From Niveibacterium umoris (lineage in GTDB: Bacteria; Pseudomonadota; Gammaproteobacteria; Burkholderiales; Rhodocyclaceae), in NCBI RefSeq assembly GCF_014197015.1, contig NZ_JACIET010000001.1:2232001-2296000 (forward strand): DNA of 64,000 bases, written 5' to 3'. Under the pieces are notes generated by a model that was given only the letters and a program-made list of their open reading frames with translations, was not told where the DNA came from and did no database searches. Shown here one piece after another: positions 1 to 8,210 of the stretch. How positions within the stretch are numbered: the first letter of the stretch is position 1; each line of letters starts with the position of its first letter. Position numbers and translations under genes: made by a program.

Positions 1-551
1 AGCAGCGCCAGCAGGATCGCCATCGGTGCCTGCAGGTAACCACCGGCAATCGATGCGCTGATGCTGCCCAGATTGGTGCTGCCTTCGACCAGTGCCACGA
101 CGACCAGCGAGAGGATCATGGTCGGTTCGACCAGTACCCCCATCGTCAGCTCGCGGCCGGCGCCGATGCCGGCAAATGAACTGCCGGAGTCGATGCCCGA
201 CAGGGCAAAGAAGAAGCGCGCCAGGGCGAAGACGTAGGCGAAGGTGATGAGGTCGGCGACCGCGCTGACCGGCGAATGGCGGGTGAATACCGGCAGCGCC
301 ATCGCCAGCAGCAGCATGGTGCTGAGCACGATGTAAGGCGCCGCGCGGAAGACAAGGCCGGAGGATTCCGGTGCGAGGTCCTGACGTTTGATCAGCTTGA
401 TGATGTCGCGGTAATCCTGCAGCACGCCGGGGCCGCGCCGCGAGTGCATGCGCGCCCGGATCATGCGCGACACGCCGGTCATGAGCGGCGCGATCGCGAG
501 CAGCGCAAGGGCCTGCAGGATGGCAAGAAATGACATGGTGAGAGTCGGCAT
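1..551 (-). CDS. hyfC: Hydrogenase-4 membrane subunit HyfC (NuoH-like), C-terminus outside window
   Basis: This is the N-terminal 183 codons of a polytopic membrane protein of the HyfC/HycD/NuoH family, the subunit that couples the hydrogenase module to the membrane arm of formate hydrogenlyase-type complexes. The frame is open from the ATG at 551 to the window edge. Residues about 25-50 carry the family signature (SRMIRARMHSRRGPG followed by QDYRDIIKLIKRQ), closely resembling E. coli HyfC as I remember it, and several hydrophobic helices follow. Family members are about 310-320 residues, so roughly 40% is missing. It starts 9 bp after the hyfB stop and is the third gene of the hyf operon. 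A second ATG at 536 is possible, but the upstream one fits the family N-terminus better. Confidence 0.85.
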   Translation of the reverse strand, partial: MPTLTMSFLAILQALALLAIAPLMTGVSRMIRARMHSRRGPGVLQDYRDIIKLIKRQDLAPESSGLVFRAAPYIVLSTMLLLAMALPVFTRHSPVSAVADLITFAYVFALARFFFALSGIDSGSSFAGIGAGRELTMGVLVEPTMILSLVVVALVEGSTNLGSISASIAGGYLQAPMAILLAL

Positions 552-560
552 CGCAGGCTC

Positions 561-2579
561 CTAGACCGTAACCAGCAGCAGGATCACCAGGGTGGCGACG
601 ACGTAGAGGCAGTACACGCGGAAGTCCCCGTGCTGCAACCACTGCACCTTGCGCCCCAGCCACTGCACCGCTTGCACCGTGCGTGTCGTGACCTGTGCAT
701 CCCACACCGGTTCGACGCGGGTCGCGGCCCCGATCGACCAGTCGAGCGCGCGATGCGCCGGACGCGACGGATTCAGCCAGTCGCGCAGTGCATACAGCGG
801 CGCAAACATGTCGCCGATGGGCTGCGCGAGGCCACGCGACGACACGGTCATCGACGCTTCCTGACCGTAGCCGCAGGCCCAGGATTCGCCACCGTGGCGA
901 CGCCCCAGGCGCGAGCCGGTGAGCACGGTAATCAGCAGCAGCGGCGCTACCGGTATCGAGATCAACAGCACCGTGAGCACCGGTGTCGACAACACCGCCT
1001 GAACCGGGTCGCCAGGGAAGACCCAGGTACCCGCGCCCACCATCGGCGCAGCCGCGTGCGTCAGCGAGGCCGCCACGCCTGCCATCACCGGCGCAACCCA
1101 CGACGCACCGACACCAAGCGCCACGATCAACCCGCCCAGCAAGGCCAGGCTGATCACCATGCTGAGCGGGGCTTCGCGCGCCGCTTCCGCGTGGGCGCTG
1201 CGCGGCTGGCCGGAGAAACAGATGCCGTATGCCTTGACGAAACACATCGCCGCGAGCGCGCCAGTCAGGGCCAGCATCACCATGCCGACCGGGCCGGCAA
1301 GGCGCGTCGCAAGATCGCCACCACGCGCCATCGCGAACAGCGCCTGGTAGGTGAACCACTCGCTGACGAAACCATTGAGCGGGGGCAAGGCCGAGATCGC
1401 CATCGCACCGACAAGGAAGGCTGCCGCGGTCCACGGCATGCGTTTGGCGAGTCCGCCCAAAAGCTCCATGTTCTTGGTGTGGGTGCGATACAGGATCGAG
1501 CCGGCACCGAGGAACAGCAGTCCCTTGAACACGGCGTGATTGAGCAGGTGGTAGAAGGCGGCCAGGAGTCCGACCGCCGCCAGCATGGCATTGTGTTCGG
1601 CAAGACCGATCATGCCGACGCCGACCCCCATCAGGATGATCCCGACGTTCTCGACCGACGAGTAGGCAAGCAAGCGCTTGAGGTCCTGCTCGGCGAGCGC
1701 GTAGAGCACGCCGAGCACCGCCGACACGGCGCCGAAACCGAGCACCAGCATGCCCCACCAGGTGGCACTCGCACCCAGCAGATCGATGCCCACCTTGATG
1801 ATGCCGAAGACGCCGATCTTCACCATCACGCCCGACATCAAGGCCGAGGCATGCGACGGCGCCGCGGGGTGCGCGCGCGGCAGCCAGCCATGCAAGGGCA
1901 CCATGCCGGCCTTGGCGCCAAAGCCGAAGAAGGCCAGCAGGAACACCAGCGAGGCGAGGCCCGGCGACAGGCGCAGCGCGCGGAAGCTGTCGAAATCAAG
2001 GCTTCCGCTGTGGCTGTAGCAGATGAAGAACGCCGCCATGATCAGGATCGATCCGGCGTGCGCGATCAGGAAGTAGAGGAACCCGGCGCTGACCGCCTCC
2101 TCGTCCTGATCGAAGATCACCAGGAAGTACGAGGCCAGCGACATCATCTCGAAGAAGATCAGGAAGTAGAACGCGTTGTCGACCGCCACCAGGGCGACCA
2201 TCGACGCGACGAACACATTCATGAAGAAGCCCATCGCCCAGGCGCCACGCCCGGCGTACTCGCGCACATAAGCCAGCGAATAGAGCGAGCAGATCAGCAC
2301 CAGCAGCGAGATCACGGCCACCATCAGGGCCGCCAGCGGATCGAGCCGGATCACGAACTGCGCGAACGGAAACGGCCCCGGCGTCGCATAGTGCAGCGTT
2401 GCACCGCCGAGCAAGGTGGGTAGCGAGGCAGCAAGGCCGGCCGCGCCGCCGAGCATGCCGGCCAGCCCGGACGCCTTGATCGCCAGTGATTCGGCACGCG
2501 CGAGCAGCAGCGACGCGAGTGCGCCCAGCGCATACAGAAGCACTGACGCGAGCAGCAGAGCAAGCGGAGACGTCATCAT
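561..2579 (-). CDS. hyfB: Hydrogenase-4 component B, proton-translocating NuoL/MrpA-like subunit
   Basis: This 672-residue inner-membrane protein of the proton-antiporter family (NuoL/NuoM/MrpA-like) has many transmembrane helices. The central segment contains the conserved HGWLPRAHPAAPSHASALMS stretch (about residues 228-247) and lysine-bearing helices typical of proton-pumping subunits. The length equals that of E. coli HyfB, which I recall as 672 residues. It belongs to the membrane arm of hydrogenase-4/formate hydrogenlyase-2, which links formate oxidation and H2 evolution to ion translocation. The ATG at 2579 overlaps the hyfA TGA (ATGA), indicating translational coupling. A second in-frame ATG one codon later is equally possible. 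Confidence 0.92.
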   Translation of the reverse strand: MMTSPLALLLASVLLYALGALASLLLARAESLAIKASGLAGMLGGAAGLAASLPTLLGGATLHYATPGPFPFAQFVIRLDPLAALMVAVISLLVLICSLYSLAYVREYAGRGAWAMGFFMNVFVASMVALVAVDNAFYFLIFFEMMSLASYFLVIFDQDEEAVSAGFLYFLIAHAGSILIMAAFFICYSHSGSLDFDSFRALRLSPGLASLVFLLAFFGFGAKAGMVPLHGWLPRAHPAAPSHASALMSGVMVKIGVFGIIKVGIDLLGASATWWGMLVLGFGAVSAVLGVLYALAEQDLKRLLAYSSVENVGIILMGVGVGMIGLAEHNAMLAAVGLLAAFYHLLNHAVFKGLLFLGAGSILYRTHTKNMELLGGLAKRMPWTAAAFLVGAMAISALPPLNGFVSEWFTYQALFAMARGGDLATRLAGPVGMVMLALTGALAAMCFVKAYGICFSGQPRSAHAEAAREAPLSMVISLALLGGLIVALGVGASWVAPVMAGVAASLTHAAAPMVGAGTWVFPGDPVQAVLSTPVLTVLLISIPVAPLLLITVLTGSRLGRRHGGESWACGYGQEASMTVSSRGLAQPIGDMFAPLYALRDWLNPSRPAHRALDWSIGAATRVEPVWDAQVTTRTVQAVQWLGRKVQWLQHGDFRVYCLYVVATLVILLLVTV

Positions 2580-3208
2580 TTCTGCTCCTGCGCGGCGTTG
2601 AACGAGAAGGAAGAATCCAGTGCGCCAGCCGCCTGGCGACGTTTGTGCTCGCCGGTCTGCACCAGCGCCTGGTCATCCACCATGAACAGGGCGCGGGTGG
2701 GGCAGACGCGCACGCATTCGGGGCCCTCGGCGCGGAAATCGCACAGATCGCACTTCACCGCCACGCTACGCACGCCGGCCGCCCAGGCCAGCATCGGATG
2801 CAGCGTTGCGCTGCTGTCTGTGTCGGTATCGCCCGGGGCTGTCACCCTCTGCATGGCGGGCGATATGTAATTGCAGCCGGTACTCACCACACCGGTGACG
2901 GGGGTGCCGCTCGGCGTGATCGCGCCGAAGGGGCAGGCGATCGCGCACAGCTTGCAACCGATGCAGGTCGTCTCGTTCAGCACGACCGCACCGCCTTCGT
3001 GGGTGATCGCGTTGACCGGGCAGACCCGGGCGCAGGGTGCGTCCTCGCAGTTGCGACACAACATCGGCGCCGTGCGGTCGCCCTGACGGGTCACCGTCAG
3101 GCGCGGCAGACTCTGCAAGCCCGCCGCCCTGTGCACCACAGAACAGGCCGCCATGCATGTATTGCAGCCGATACACAGCGCTGGCTCCGCGATCACGAAG
3201 CGGTTCAT
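2576..3208 (-). CDS. hyfA: Hydrogenase-4 component A, 4Fe-4S electron-transfer protein
   Basis: This is a 210-residue polyferredoxin. Four cysteine clusters of the CxxCxxCxxxC type can be seen: CIGCNTC at residues 12-18, CRNCEDAPC, CIGCKLC, and a C-terminal CDLCDFRAEGPEC. It would carry electrons from formate dehydrogenase to the NiFe hydrogenase. The start at 3208 gives the N-terminus MNRFVIAEP, which matches E. coli HyfA (MNRFVVAEP). An upstream in-frame start at 3238 would add ten residues lacking in the family. As the first gene of the hyf operon it lies 56 nt downstream of the start site predicted for a sigma-54 promoter (3274-3290). Confidence 0.92.
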   Translation of the reverse strand: MNRFVIAEPALCIGCNTCMAACSVVHRAAGLQSLPRLTVTRQGDRTAPMLCRNCEDAPCARVCPVNAITHEGGAVVLNETTCIGCKLCAIACPFGAITPSGTPVTGVVSTGCNYISPAMQRVTAPGDTDTDSSATLHPMLAWAAGVRSVAVKCDLCDFRAEGPECVRVCPTRALFMVDDQALVQTGEHKRRQAAGALDSSFSFNAAQEQK

Positions 3209-3273
3209 AACCAAGCCCTCATTTGTTGACCACAGCACCCGGCGATGTCGCAGGCATGAGGTTCATGCCAGAG

Positions 3274-3290
3274 CCGCAAATGCTGTTCCG
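3274..3290 (-). promoter_or_regulatory. Sigma-54 promoter for the hyf operon
   Basis: On the minus strand the sequence reads CGGAACAGCATTTGCGG. It has GG (3289-3288) and GC (3277-3276) exactly 10 nt apart, the ACR element after GG and TT before GC, as in the -24/-12 consensus TGGCACRNNNNTTGC. Transcription should start near 3264, giving a 56-nt leader to hyfA. E. coli formate hydrogenlyase operons use sigma-54 with FhlA, so the promoter class fits the gene. Confidence 0.7.
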
Positions 3291-3322
3291 TTTCAACCGG
3301 ACCGTCTAAAGTGGGCGATTAC

Positions 3323-3343
3323 AACCGTTTAATCGAAGCGGTT
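3323..3343. promoter_or_regulatory. Candidate activator-binding inverted repeat between hyfA and focA
   Basis: This 21-bp imperfect palindrome has arms AACCGTTT and AAGCGGTT (7 of 8 pairs match) around a 5-bp centre. A further AACCG half-site lies at 3295-3299. The palindrome is 59-79 bp upstream of the predicted hyf start site and about 180-200 bp upstream of the focA start site. This is where an enhancer-binding protein such as an FhlA homologue could serve both promoters. That it binds such a protein is inference. Confidence 0.4.
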
Positions 3344-3493
3344 TATTGGCGCGGATCAAGGCCTGGCCACCTGCCGGTGGAATATATCGTCGCTTTGCGC
3401 CAACGCGATTTTCCGCGCAATTGCAATGGCGCATCGACCAAAGCTTGATGCCGCTGAAATGTCAGTTCCGACAGGCAATCGCTGCACAGACCA

Positions 3494-3510
3494 TGGCGCG
3501 GGTCATGCTT
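3494..3510 (+). promoter_or_regulatory. Sigma-54 promoter for focA
   Basis: The sequence TGGCGCGGGTCATGCTT matches the -24/-12 consensus: TGGC, then C and G two and three bases later, GG (3495-3496) and GC (3507-3508) separated by 10 nt, and T after GC. The expected start site is near 3520, leaving a 28-nt leader before the ATG at 3548. A start codon at 3509 would overlap the -12 element and lie upstream of the transcript, so this promoter also decides the start of focA. Confidence 0.75.
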
Positions 3511-3547
3511 GAATACCCCCTTTTCGCAGAAGCACCGAGGTACCCCC

Positions 3548-4324
3548 ATGATTGATCGCACCTATGTAGAAAAAGCCGCAGAGAGCGGCGTACGCAAACT
3601 TTCGCTGTTGCAGTCCGACCCGGGTCGCTACCTGACCCGTTCGGTGTTGGCCGGCATGTATCTCTCGATCGTGCTGTTCGTTTTCTGGAACCTGAGCCAC
3701 AACCTTCATGACGTCAGCATCGGCAAGGTTGTCGCGTCGGCCTTCTTTGGTGTTGGCTTGACGATCATCGTGTTCACCAACGCCGAACTGTTCACCAGCA
3801 ACAACATGTACCTGGCGGTTTCGTCGGTGGAGGGACGCACCAGCTGGGGCCAGACCGTGCTGCTGTGGGGCGCCTGCTACCTGGGCAACTTCGTCGGCGC
3901 GCTGATCGTCGCCGGTCTGCTGTACGGCGCCGGCGCCCTCGAGGCCTTGCCGCTCGATCACGCGCTCTACTCCGGCGCGCTACACAAGGTGCACCAGGGT
4001 GCGGCAGCGATCTTCTTCAAGGGGGTGCTTGCCAACTGGGTGGTCTGCCTCGCGGTGCGGCTGGCACTGCGCTGCAAGGAAGACATCGCGAAGATCGCGG
4101 TGCTGATCCTCGTCGTGTTCATCTTCCTGTACCTGGGCTTCGAGCACTCGATCGCCAACATGGGCACCTTCTCGATGTCGCTGCTCGGCAACGGCCAGAT
4201 CACGATCAGCGAAGCGCTGTTCAACCTGGTTTTCAGCACGCTCGGCAACATCGTCGGCGGTGTGCTGTTCGTCGGCATCCCCTTCGCCTACATCAACCCG
4301 AGCGAAGAAAACCCGCCGCGCTGA
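3548..4324 (+). CDS. focA: Formate/nitrite transporter (FNT) family channel, probably formate channel FocA
   Basis: This 258-residue inner-membrane pentameric channel of the FNT family moves formate (or another small monovalent anion) across the membrane. Diagnostic FNT features are visible: six hydrophobic helices, the NAELFTSNNMY segment, FFKGVLANWVVCLA with the conserved Lys and Asn, and GFEHSIANM with the pore His. The ATG at 3548 follows a GAGG ribosome site. It is divergent from the hyfABC operon and shares its sigma-54 control region, and the window also encodes pyruvate formate-lyase, so formate is the likely substrate. A NirC-type nitrite channel cannot be excluded from sequence alone. 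Confidence 0.85.
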   Translation: MIDRTYVEKAAESGVRKLSLLQSDPGRYLTRSVLAGMYLSIVLFVFWNLSHNLHDVSIGKVVASAFFGVGLTIIVFTNAELFTSNNMYLAVSSVEGRTSWGQTVLLWGACYLGNFVGALIVAGLLYGAGALEALPLDHALYSGALHKVHQGAAAIFFKGVLANWVVCLAVRLALRCKEDIAKIAVLILVVFIFLYLGFEHSIANMGTFSMSLLGNGQITISEALFNLVFSTLGNIVGGVLFVGIPFAYINPSEENPPR

Positions 4325-4344
4325 TCGAACCCGCGCAGCCAAAG

Positions 4345-4374
4345 AAAAAGGGAAGCCAACGGCTTCCCTTTTTT
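4345..4374. terminator. Bidirectional rho-independent terminator between focA and hypE
   Basis: A 10-bp stem (4348-4357 with 4361-4370) and AAC loop are flanked by A-rich sequence on the left and a T tract on the right. The hairpin can therefore end both focA (plus) and the converging hypE transcript (minus). Confidence 0.85.
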
Positions 4375-4388
4375 CACGCCATCACGCC

Positions 4389-5432
4389 TCAGCAGATGCG
4401 CGGTAACTGCTCCCCGGTCAGCCAGTCGACCATGCGCCGACCGCCGAACACGGTTTCCATCTGCACGAAGTGCTGCGGGTCGACGATCGCGGTACCGATG
4501 ATCGCAGCCCCCGCGGCCAGCGGATGCGCCCGCATCACCGCGAGCAGCCGCTCGGCATCCTCTGGCGGGCAGACTGCGACCAGTTTGCCTTCATTGGCGA
4601 CATGCAGCGGATCGAGCCCGAGCAGTTCGCAGGCCGCGGCCACTTCGCCGCGGATCGGGATGTCCTTCTCGCGGATCGCGATGCCGCAACCCGACTGCCC
4701 GGCGAACTCGTTGAGCACCGCTGAGAGCCCGCCGCGCGTCGGGTCGCGCAGCGCGCGAATGCTCGGCACCGCGTCGAGCATCGCCGCGGTGAGCGTATGC
4801 AATGCAGCAGTATCGGACTGAATCTCGGTCTCGAAGGAAAGGTTCTCGCGCTTCGACAGGATCGCCACACCATGGTCGCCGATGCAGCCCGAGAGCAGGA
4901 TGCAATCGCCGGGGCGGATGCGGTCCGGCCCCAGCTCGATGCCGTCCGGCACGACGCCGACACCGGTGGTGGTGATGAATACGCCATCGACCTTGCCCTG
5001 CTCCACCACCTTGGTGTCGCCGGTGACGATGGGTACGCCGGCCTCGCGCGCCGCGTCGGCCATCGACACGACAATGCGCTTGAGGTCGGCGAGCGGGAAC
5101 CCCTCTTCCAGGATGAAACCCGCCGAGAGATAGAGTGGCCGGCCGCCGGCCATCGCAACGTCATTCACCGTGCCGTGCACCGACAGGCACCCGATGTCTC
5201 CACCGGGGAAGAACAGCGGCGAGACGACATGGCCGTCGGTCGCCATCACCATCCGCCCGGCGCCGGCCGGCAGCGCGAAGCATGCGCCGTCGTTCATCGA
5301 ATCGAGGATCGGGTTGTCGAAATGCCGCACGAAGAGCTCGTCGATTAGCTGCGCCATCGCGCGGCCGCCGCTGCCGTGGGTCAGATCGACCTTGCCGTGC
5401 TTGAAATCGACGGGTCTTGCGTAGCGGCTCAT
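4389..5432 (-). CDS. hypE: Hydrogenase maturation protein HypE (carbamoyl dehydratase)
   Basis: HypE (347 residues) accepts the carbamoyl group from HypF on its C-terminal cysteine and dehydrates it to a thiocyanate, the source of the cyanide ligands of the NiFe-hydrogenase iron. The AIR-synthase-like fold is recognised from HGSGGRAM near residue 19, DGHVVSPLFFPGG, SGCIGDHG and DPTRGGLS. The chain ends in PRIC, the required modified cysteine. The ATG at 5432 overlaps the hypD stop (ATGA). The reading frame continues open far upstream through hypD in the wrong phase, but only this start gives the family N-terminus (HGKVDLTHGSGG). Confidence 0.95.
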   Translation of the reverse strand: MSRYARPVDFKHGKVDLTHGSGGRAMAQLIDELFVRHFDNPILDSMNDGACFALPAGAGRMVMATDGHVVSPLFFPGGDIGCLSVHGTVNDVAMAGGRPLYLSAGFILEEGFPLADLKRIVVSMADAAREAGVPIVTGDTKVVEQGKVDGVFITTTGVGVVPDGIELGPDRIRPGDCILLSGCIGDHGVAILSKRENLSFETEIQSDTAALHTLTAAMLDAVPSIRALRDPTRGGLSAVLNEFAGQSGCGIAIREKDIPIRGEVAAACELLGLDPLHVANEGKLVAVCPPEDAERLLAVMRAHPLAAGAAIIGTAIVDPQHFVQMETVFGGRRMVDWLTGEQLPRIC

Positions 5433-6568
5433 GCGACCCCCGCCTCTTTCACGACGACGTTGAAGCGACCATAGGTGTAATAGGCGGCGCAGGCGCCCTC
5501 CGACGACACCATGCAGGCGCCGATCGGGTGATCCGGCGTGCACACCGTGCCGAACACCTTGCAGTCGGCCGGATGTTTGTGGCCGCGCAGGATCGCCGCG
5601 CATTCGCAGGCCTTCGGGTCGGCCACCTGGCGATAGCCGATGCCATAGCGGCGCTCCGCGTCGAATCGCGCAAAGGCGGGGCGGATCTGCAGCGCGCTGC
5701 GCGGCACTTCGCCAAGGCCGCGCCAGTCGAAGGCCTCGCGCAGCTCGAAGATCTCTGCCACCAGCGCTTGCGCCTTGCGGTTGCCTTCGCGACTGACGGC
5801 CCGGGTGAACTGGTTCTCGACTTCCGCGCGGCCGGCATTGATCTGCCGAACCAGCATCAGGATCGACTGCATCACGTCGAGCGGTTCGAAGCCGGAGATC
5901 ACCACCGGCCGGTGGTAGTGGGCAGCAAACGCCTCGTAGGGCTGGCTGCCGATTACCGTGCTGACATGCGCCGGGCCGACGAAGCCATCCAGCGCCACCG
6001 CATCCGGGTCGCCTTCCGATTCCATGATGTGCACCATCGCGGCAGGCGTCAGCACATGGTTGCAGAACACGCTGAAGTTCGGCACGTCGAGCGCCGCCGC
6101 CTGGCGAATGATCGCGGCGGTAGGCGGTGTGGTGGTCTCGAAACCGATCGCGAAGAACACCACCTCGCGTGCCGGGTTTTCCTGCGCGATGCGCAGGGCG
6201 TCGTCGCACGAGTACACCATGCGGATGTCCGCGCCCTGCGCCTTGGCGCGGGTCAGCGAGAGCCCGCCGGACGCCGGTACGCGCAGGGTGTCGGCATAGG
6301 TGCACAGGATCACGCCATGCTCACGCGCCAGTTCGATCGCGCTGTCGATGCGCCCGATCGGCAGCACGCAGACCGGGCAGCCGGGGCCGTGGATCATCCG
6401 CACCGCCGGCGGCAGCAGATCGAGCAGGCCGTAACGCGAGATCGCGTGGGTGTGGCCGCCGCAAAACTCCATCAGGCGGTAGCGACGTGCGGGCTGTACC
6501 TCGGCGGCTATCGTGGCGGCAATACCGCGCGCCAGTTCGCCGTCGCGGAATTCGTCGATGTATTTCAT
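5429..6568 (-). CDS. hypD: Hydrogenase maturation protein HypD
   Basis: HypD (379 residues) is a 4Fe-4S scaffold that, with HypC, assembles the Fe(CN)2CO unit of NiFe hydrogenases. Conserved cysteine motifs are present: CGGHTH at residues 36-41, GPGCPVC (C64, C67), the CECAAILRG region and the C-terminal CxxxxxxxC cluster. It starts 11 bp after hypC and overlaps hypE by four bases, so hypCDE is one operon. The hyf hydrogenase genes nearby are the obvious client. HypA, HypB and HypF are not in this window. Confidence 0.95.
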   Translation of the reverse strand: MKYIDEFRDGELARGIAATIAAEVQPARRYRLMEFCGGHTHAISRYGLLDLLPPAVRMIHGPGCPVCVLPIGRIDSAIELAREHGVILCTYADTLRVPASGGLSLTRAKAQGADIRMVYSCDDALRIAQENPAREVVFFAIGFETTTPPTAAIIRQAAALDVPNFSVFCNHVLTPAAMVHIMESEGDPDAVALDGFVGPAHVSTVIGSQPYEAFAAHYHRPVVISGFEPLDVMQSILMLVRQINAGRAEVENQFTRAVSREGNRKAQALVAEIFELREAFDWRGLGEVPRSALQIRPAFARFDAERRYGIGYRQVADPKACECAAILRGHKHPADCKVFGTVCTPDHPIGACMVSSEGACAAYYTYGRFNVVVKEAGVA

Positions 6569-6579
6569 GTGCGCTCCGC

Positions 6580-6834
6580 TCAGGCCAGGGGCGGCGTCAG
6601 GGGCAGATCGCCGTCGTGGGTGGCGGCCATTTCGGCGAACAGCGAAAGCGTCGTCGCCGCTTCATCCTGATCGAGCTTCCCGATCGCATAGCCGACATGA
6701 ACGATCACGTAATCGCCGACGACAACGTCGTCGACCAGCGCAACGGAGACTTCCTTGCGCACGCCGGAGAGCTCGATGATGGCGCGGTCAGCGCCGGGCA
6801 GTTCCACCACGCGGGCGGGGATCGCGAGACACAT
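6580..6834 (-). CDS. hypC: Hydrogenase maturation chaperone HypC
   Basis: This is a small 84-residue chaperone that carries the Fe(CN)2CO group with HypD and delivers it to the hydrogenase large subunit. The N-terminus MCLAIPARV with Cys2 is diagnostic. The open frame extends further upstream to 6963, but only the ATG at 6834 puts the essential cysteine at position 2 after methionine. It is the first gene of hypCDE. The C-terminal tail (GDLPLTPPLA) is unremarkable. It could equally be called HybG/HupF, which are the same family. Confidence 0.95.
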   Translation of the reverse strand: MCLAIPARVVELPGADRAIIELSGVRKEVSVALVDDVVVGDYVIVHVGYAIGKLDQDEAATTLSLFAEMAATHDGDLPLTPPLA

Positions 6835-6922
6835 GTCGGGAATCCTTCGATCTTCTTGCCGGGGGTGCGGCCGCGCCGGGGCTGCGCGGCAACGCATGTC
6901 GTTTGGACAGCAAGAGCGGCGG

Positions 6923-6928
6923 ATTGTA
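6923..6928 (-). promoter_or_regulatory. Candidate -10 element for hypCDE
   Basis: The minus strand reads TACAAT about 90 bp before hypC, inside a 150-bp gap after the preceding operon. No good -35 is visible at 16-18 bp, so an activator may be needed, or hypCDE may be partly expressed by readthrough. Confidence 0.3.
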
Positions 6929-6984
6929 CTGCGTGCGCATCGCAGCGATCTGCGGTAGCGCAAGGGCGCGAAGAGCTGCGGGCG

Positions 6985-7428
6985 TCAGCTGCCTTGCGGT
7001 GTGGCCAGGCGACGTCGCAACAGCCGCATCAGCGCCCCCAGCACGGGCAGATGGGCATACAACTCCTCCGCCGCGTCCCAGTAGTCCCGATGTTCGCTGA
7101 CCCGACCCTGCGCATCGAAGCGCAGATGGCTCGCGCCGCGGATCACCCGCGCCAGCGATTCGCCACGAAAGCGCAGATGGAACTCCCAGGTCAGCATCGC
7201 CGAATCCACGGCCGCAAAGCGCGCCGTCACGACGAAGCGCGGCGCATCCACCTGCTCGAACATGTGGCGGAAGATACGTTCGATCGCCGCCCGCCCCTGC
7301 ACCTCGTTGAAGGGGTCCTTGAAGCGGGCATCCGGCGCATACAGCGACGCCAGCGCGCCACAGGATTCAACCGTGAGCGCTTCGTAGGCCGCCACCAGCC
7401 CGTCGAGCGCCGCGCTTGTGTCCGTCAT
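6985..7428 (-). CDS. NTF2-like (SnoaL-type) protein, last gene of the LitR-linked operon
   Basis: This 147-residue protein has the cone-shaped NTF2/SnoaL fold signature: an N-terminal helix pair, then LYAPDARFKDPFNEVQGR and a C-terminal sheet with HRDYWDAAEELY. The fold is used both for small-molecule isomerases and for non-catalytic binding, so the reaction is unknown. The ATG at 7428 overlaps the SDR stop (ATGA). It is the tenth and last gene of the operon starting near 14759. Similar nuclear-transport-factor-2-like genes accompany the Cfa-like/flavin-oxidoreductase gene set in other proteobacteria. No signal peptide is visible, so it should be cytoplasmic. Confidence 0.8.
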   Translation of the reverse strand: MTDTSAALDGLVAAYEALTVESCGALASLYAPDARFKDPFNEVQGRAAIERIFRHMFEQVDAPRFVVTARFAAVDSAMLTWEFHLRFRGESLARVIRGASHLRFDAQGRVSEHRDYWDAAEELYAHLPVLGALMRLLRRRLATPQGS

Positions 7429-8210
7429 GCGCCGGTCGCGCGGCGCACCGCGCGCAGGTAAAGCGAACCGGGCAGCACGCGCATGAACTTGAGCATCAGC
7501 GTGAAGCGGCGCGGGAAGTGGATCTCGAACCGGCCCCGTGCGAGCCCCTTGAGGATCTCGCGTGCCGCTTCCGGCGCCGAAATCAGGGCCGGCATGTGGA
7601 ACTTGTTGCCGGCGGTCAGTGGCGTGCGGACGAAGCCCGGATTCACCAGGAACACGCTGACCCCGCGCGGCGCCAGATCCATGTACAACGATTCGGCGAA
7701 GTTGATCACCGCCGCCTTCGATGCGCCGTAGGCCAGCGCCTTGGGCAGACCGCGATAACCGGCCACGCTGCCGACAATGACGATGGCGCCTTCGCCCTGC
7801 TGCAGCAACTGCGGCGCCACCGCCGCGACGCCGTTGATGACGCCCATCAGGTTGATCTCGAAGGTCGTGCGCGCGCCCTCGACGGTCAGATCCCAGGCCC
7901 GCATCGGCGTGTAGGTGCCAGCATTGAACACGACCACATCGATACCGCCCCACAGGTCGAGCAGTTGCAGCACCGCGGGCAGCAGCTTGTTGGGCTCGGC
8001 GACGTCGAGCGGAATTGAAATGCTGCCGGGAAAGCGCGCCGCAAAAGCATTGAGGCGTTCGGCGCGGCGTGCGGACAAGGCGAGATGCGCGCCCTTCGCG
8101 AACAGCGCTTCTGCGAGGGCTGCGCCGATCCCCGTCGAGGCACCGACGATCCACACGCGCTTGCCGCGCCAATCGCGAATCGGCTGATTCAACGCCATAA
8201 AGCTCGTCAT
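7425..8210 (-). CDS. Short-chain dehydrogenase/reductase (SDR)
   Basis: This 261-residue classical SDR has the nucleotide-binding glycine motif GASTGIG near residues 20-26, NAG in strand 4, a catalytic serine (IVGSVAGYRG) and the YGASK active site (Tyr-x-x-x-Lys). The substrate is unknown. In this operon it could act on a modified fatty acid or aldehyde. The ATG at 8210 overlaps the stop of the DUF3833 gene (ATGA), which decides the start over an upstream in-frame codon at 8267. An SDR is a regular member of the equivalent RpoE-ChrR-controlled cluster of Rhodobacter (the RSP1087-1091 region, from memory). Confidence 0.88.
   Translation of the reverse strand: MTSFMALNQPIRDWRGKRVWIVGASTGIGAALAEALFAKGAHLALSARRAERLNAFAARFPGSISIPLDVAEPNKLLPAVLQLLDLWGGIDVVVFNAGTYTPMRAWDLTVEGARTTFEINLMGVINGVAAVAPQLLQQGEGAIVIVGSVAGYRGLPKALAYGASKAAVINFAESLYMDLAPRGVSVFLVNPGFVRTPLTAGNKFHMPALISAPEAAREILKGLARGRFEIHFPRRFTLMLKFMRVLPGSLYLRAVRRATGA

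Noticed and set aside
630-2423. A 597-codon plus-strand frame opposite hyfB
   Set aside because: It is antisense to a certain membrane-protein gene, is rich in Arg, His, Gln and Asp, and is an expected artefact of high GC.
3251-3268. An alternative sigma-54 element GGCATGAACCTCATGC on the minus strand before hyfA
   Set aside because: The GG-GC distance is 12 nt rather than 10, and a correctly spaced element lies just upstream.
4389-6305. A 638-codon open frame covering hypE and continuing across hypD
   Set aside because: Only the part from 5432 encodes HypE. The upstream extension lies out of phase over hypD, is Arg/Gly-rich, and has no family signature.
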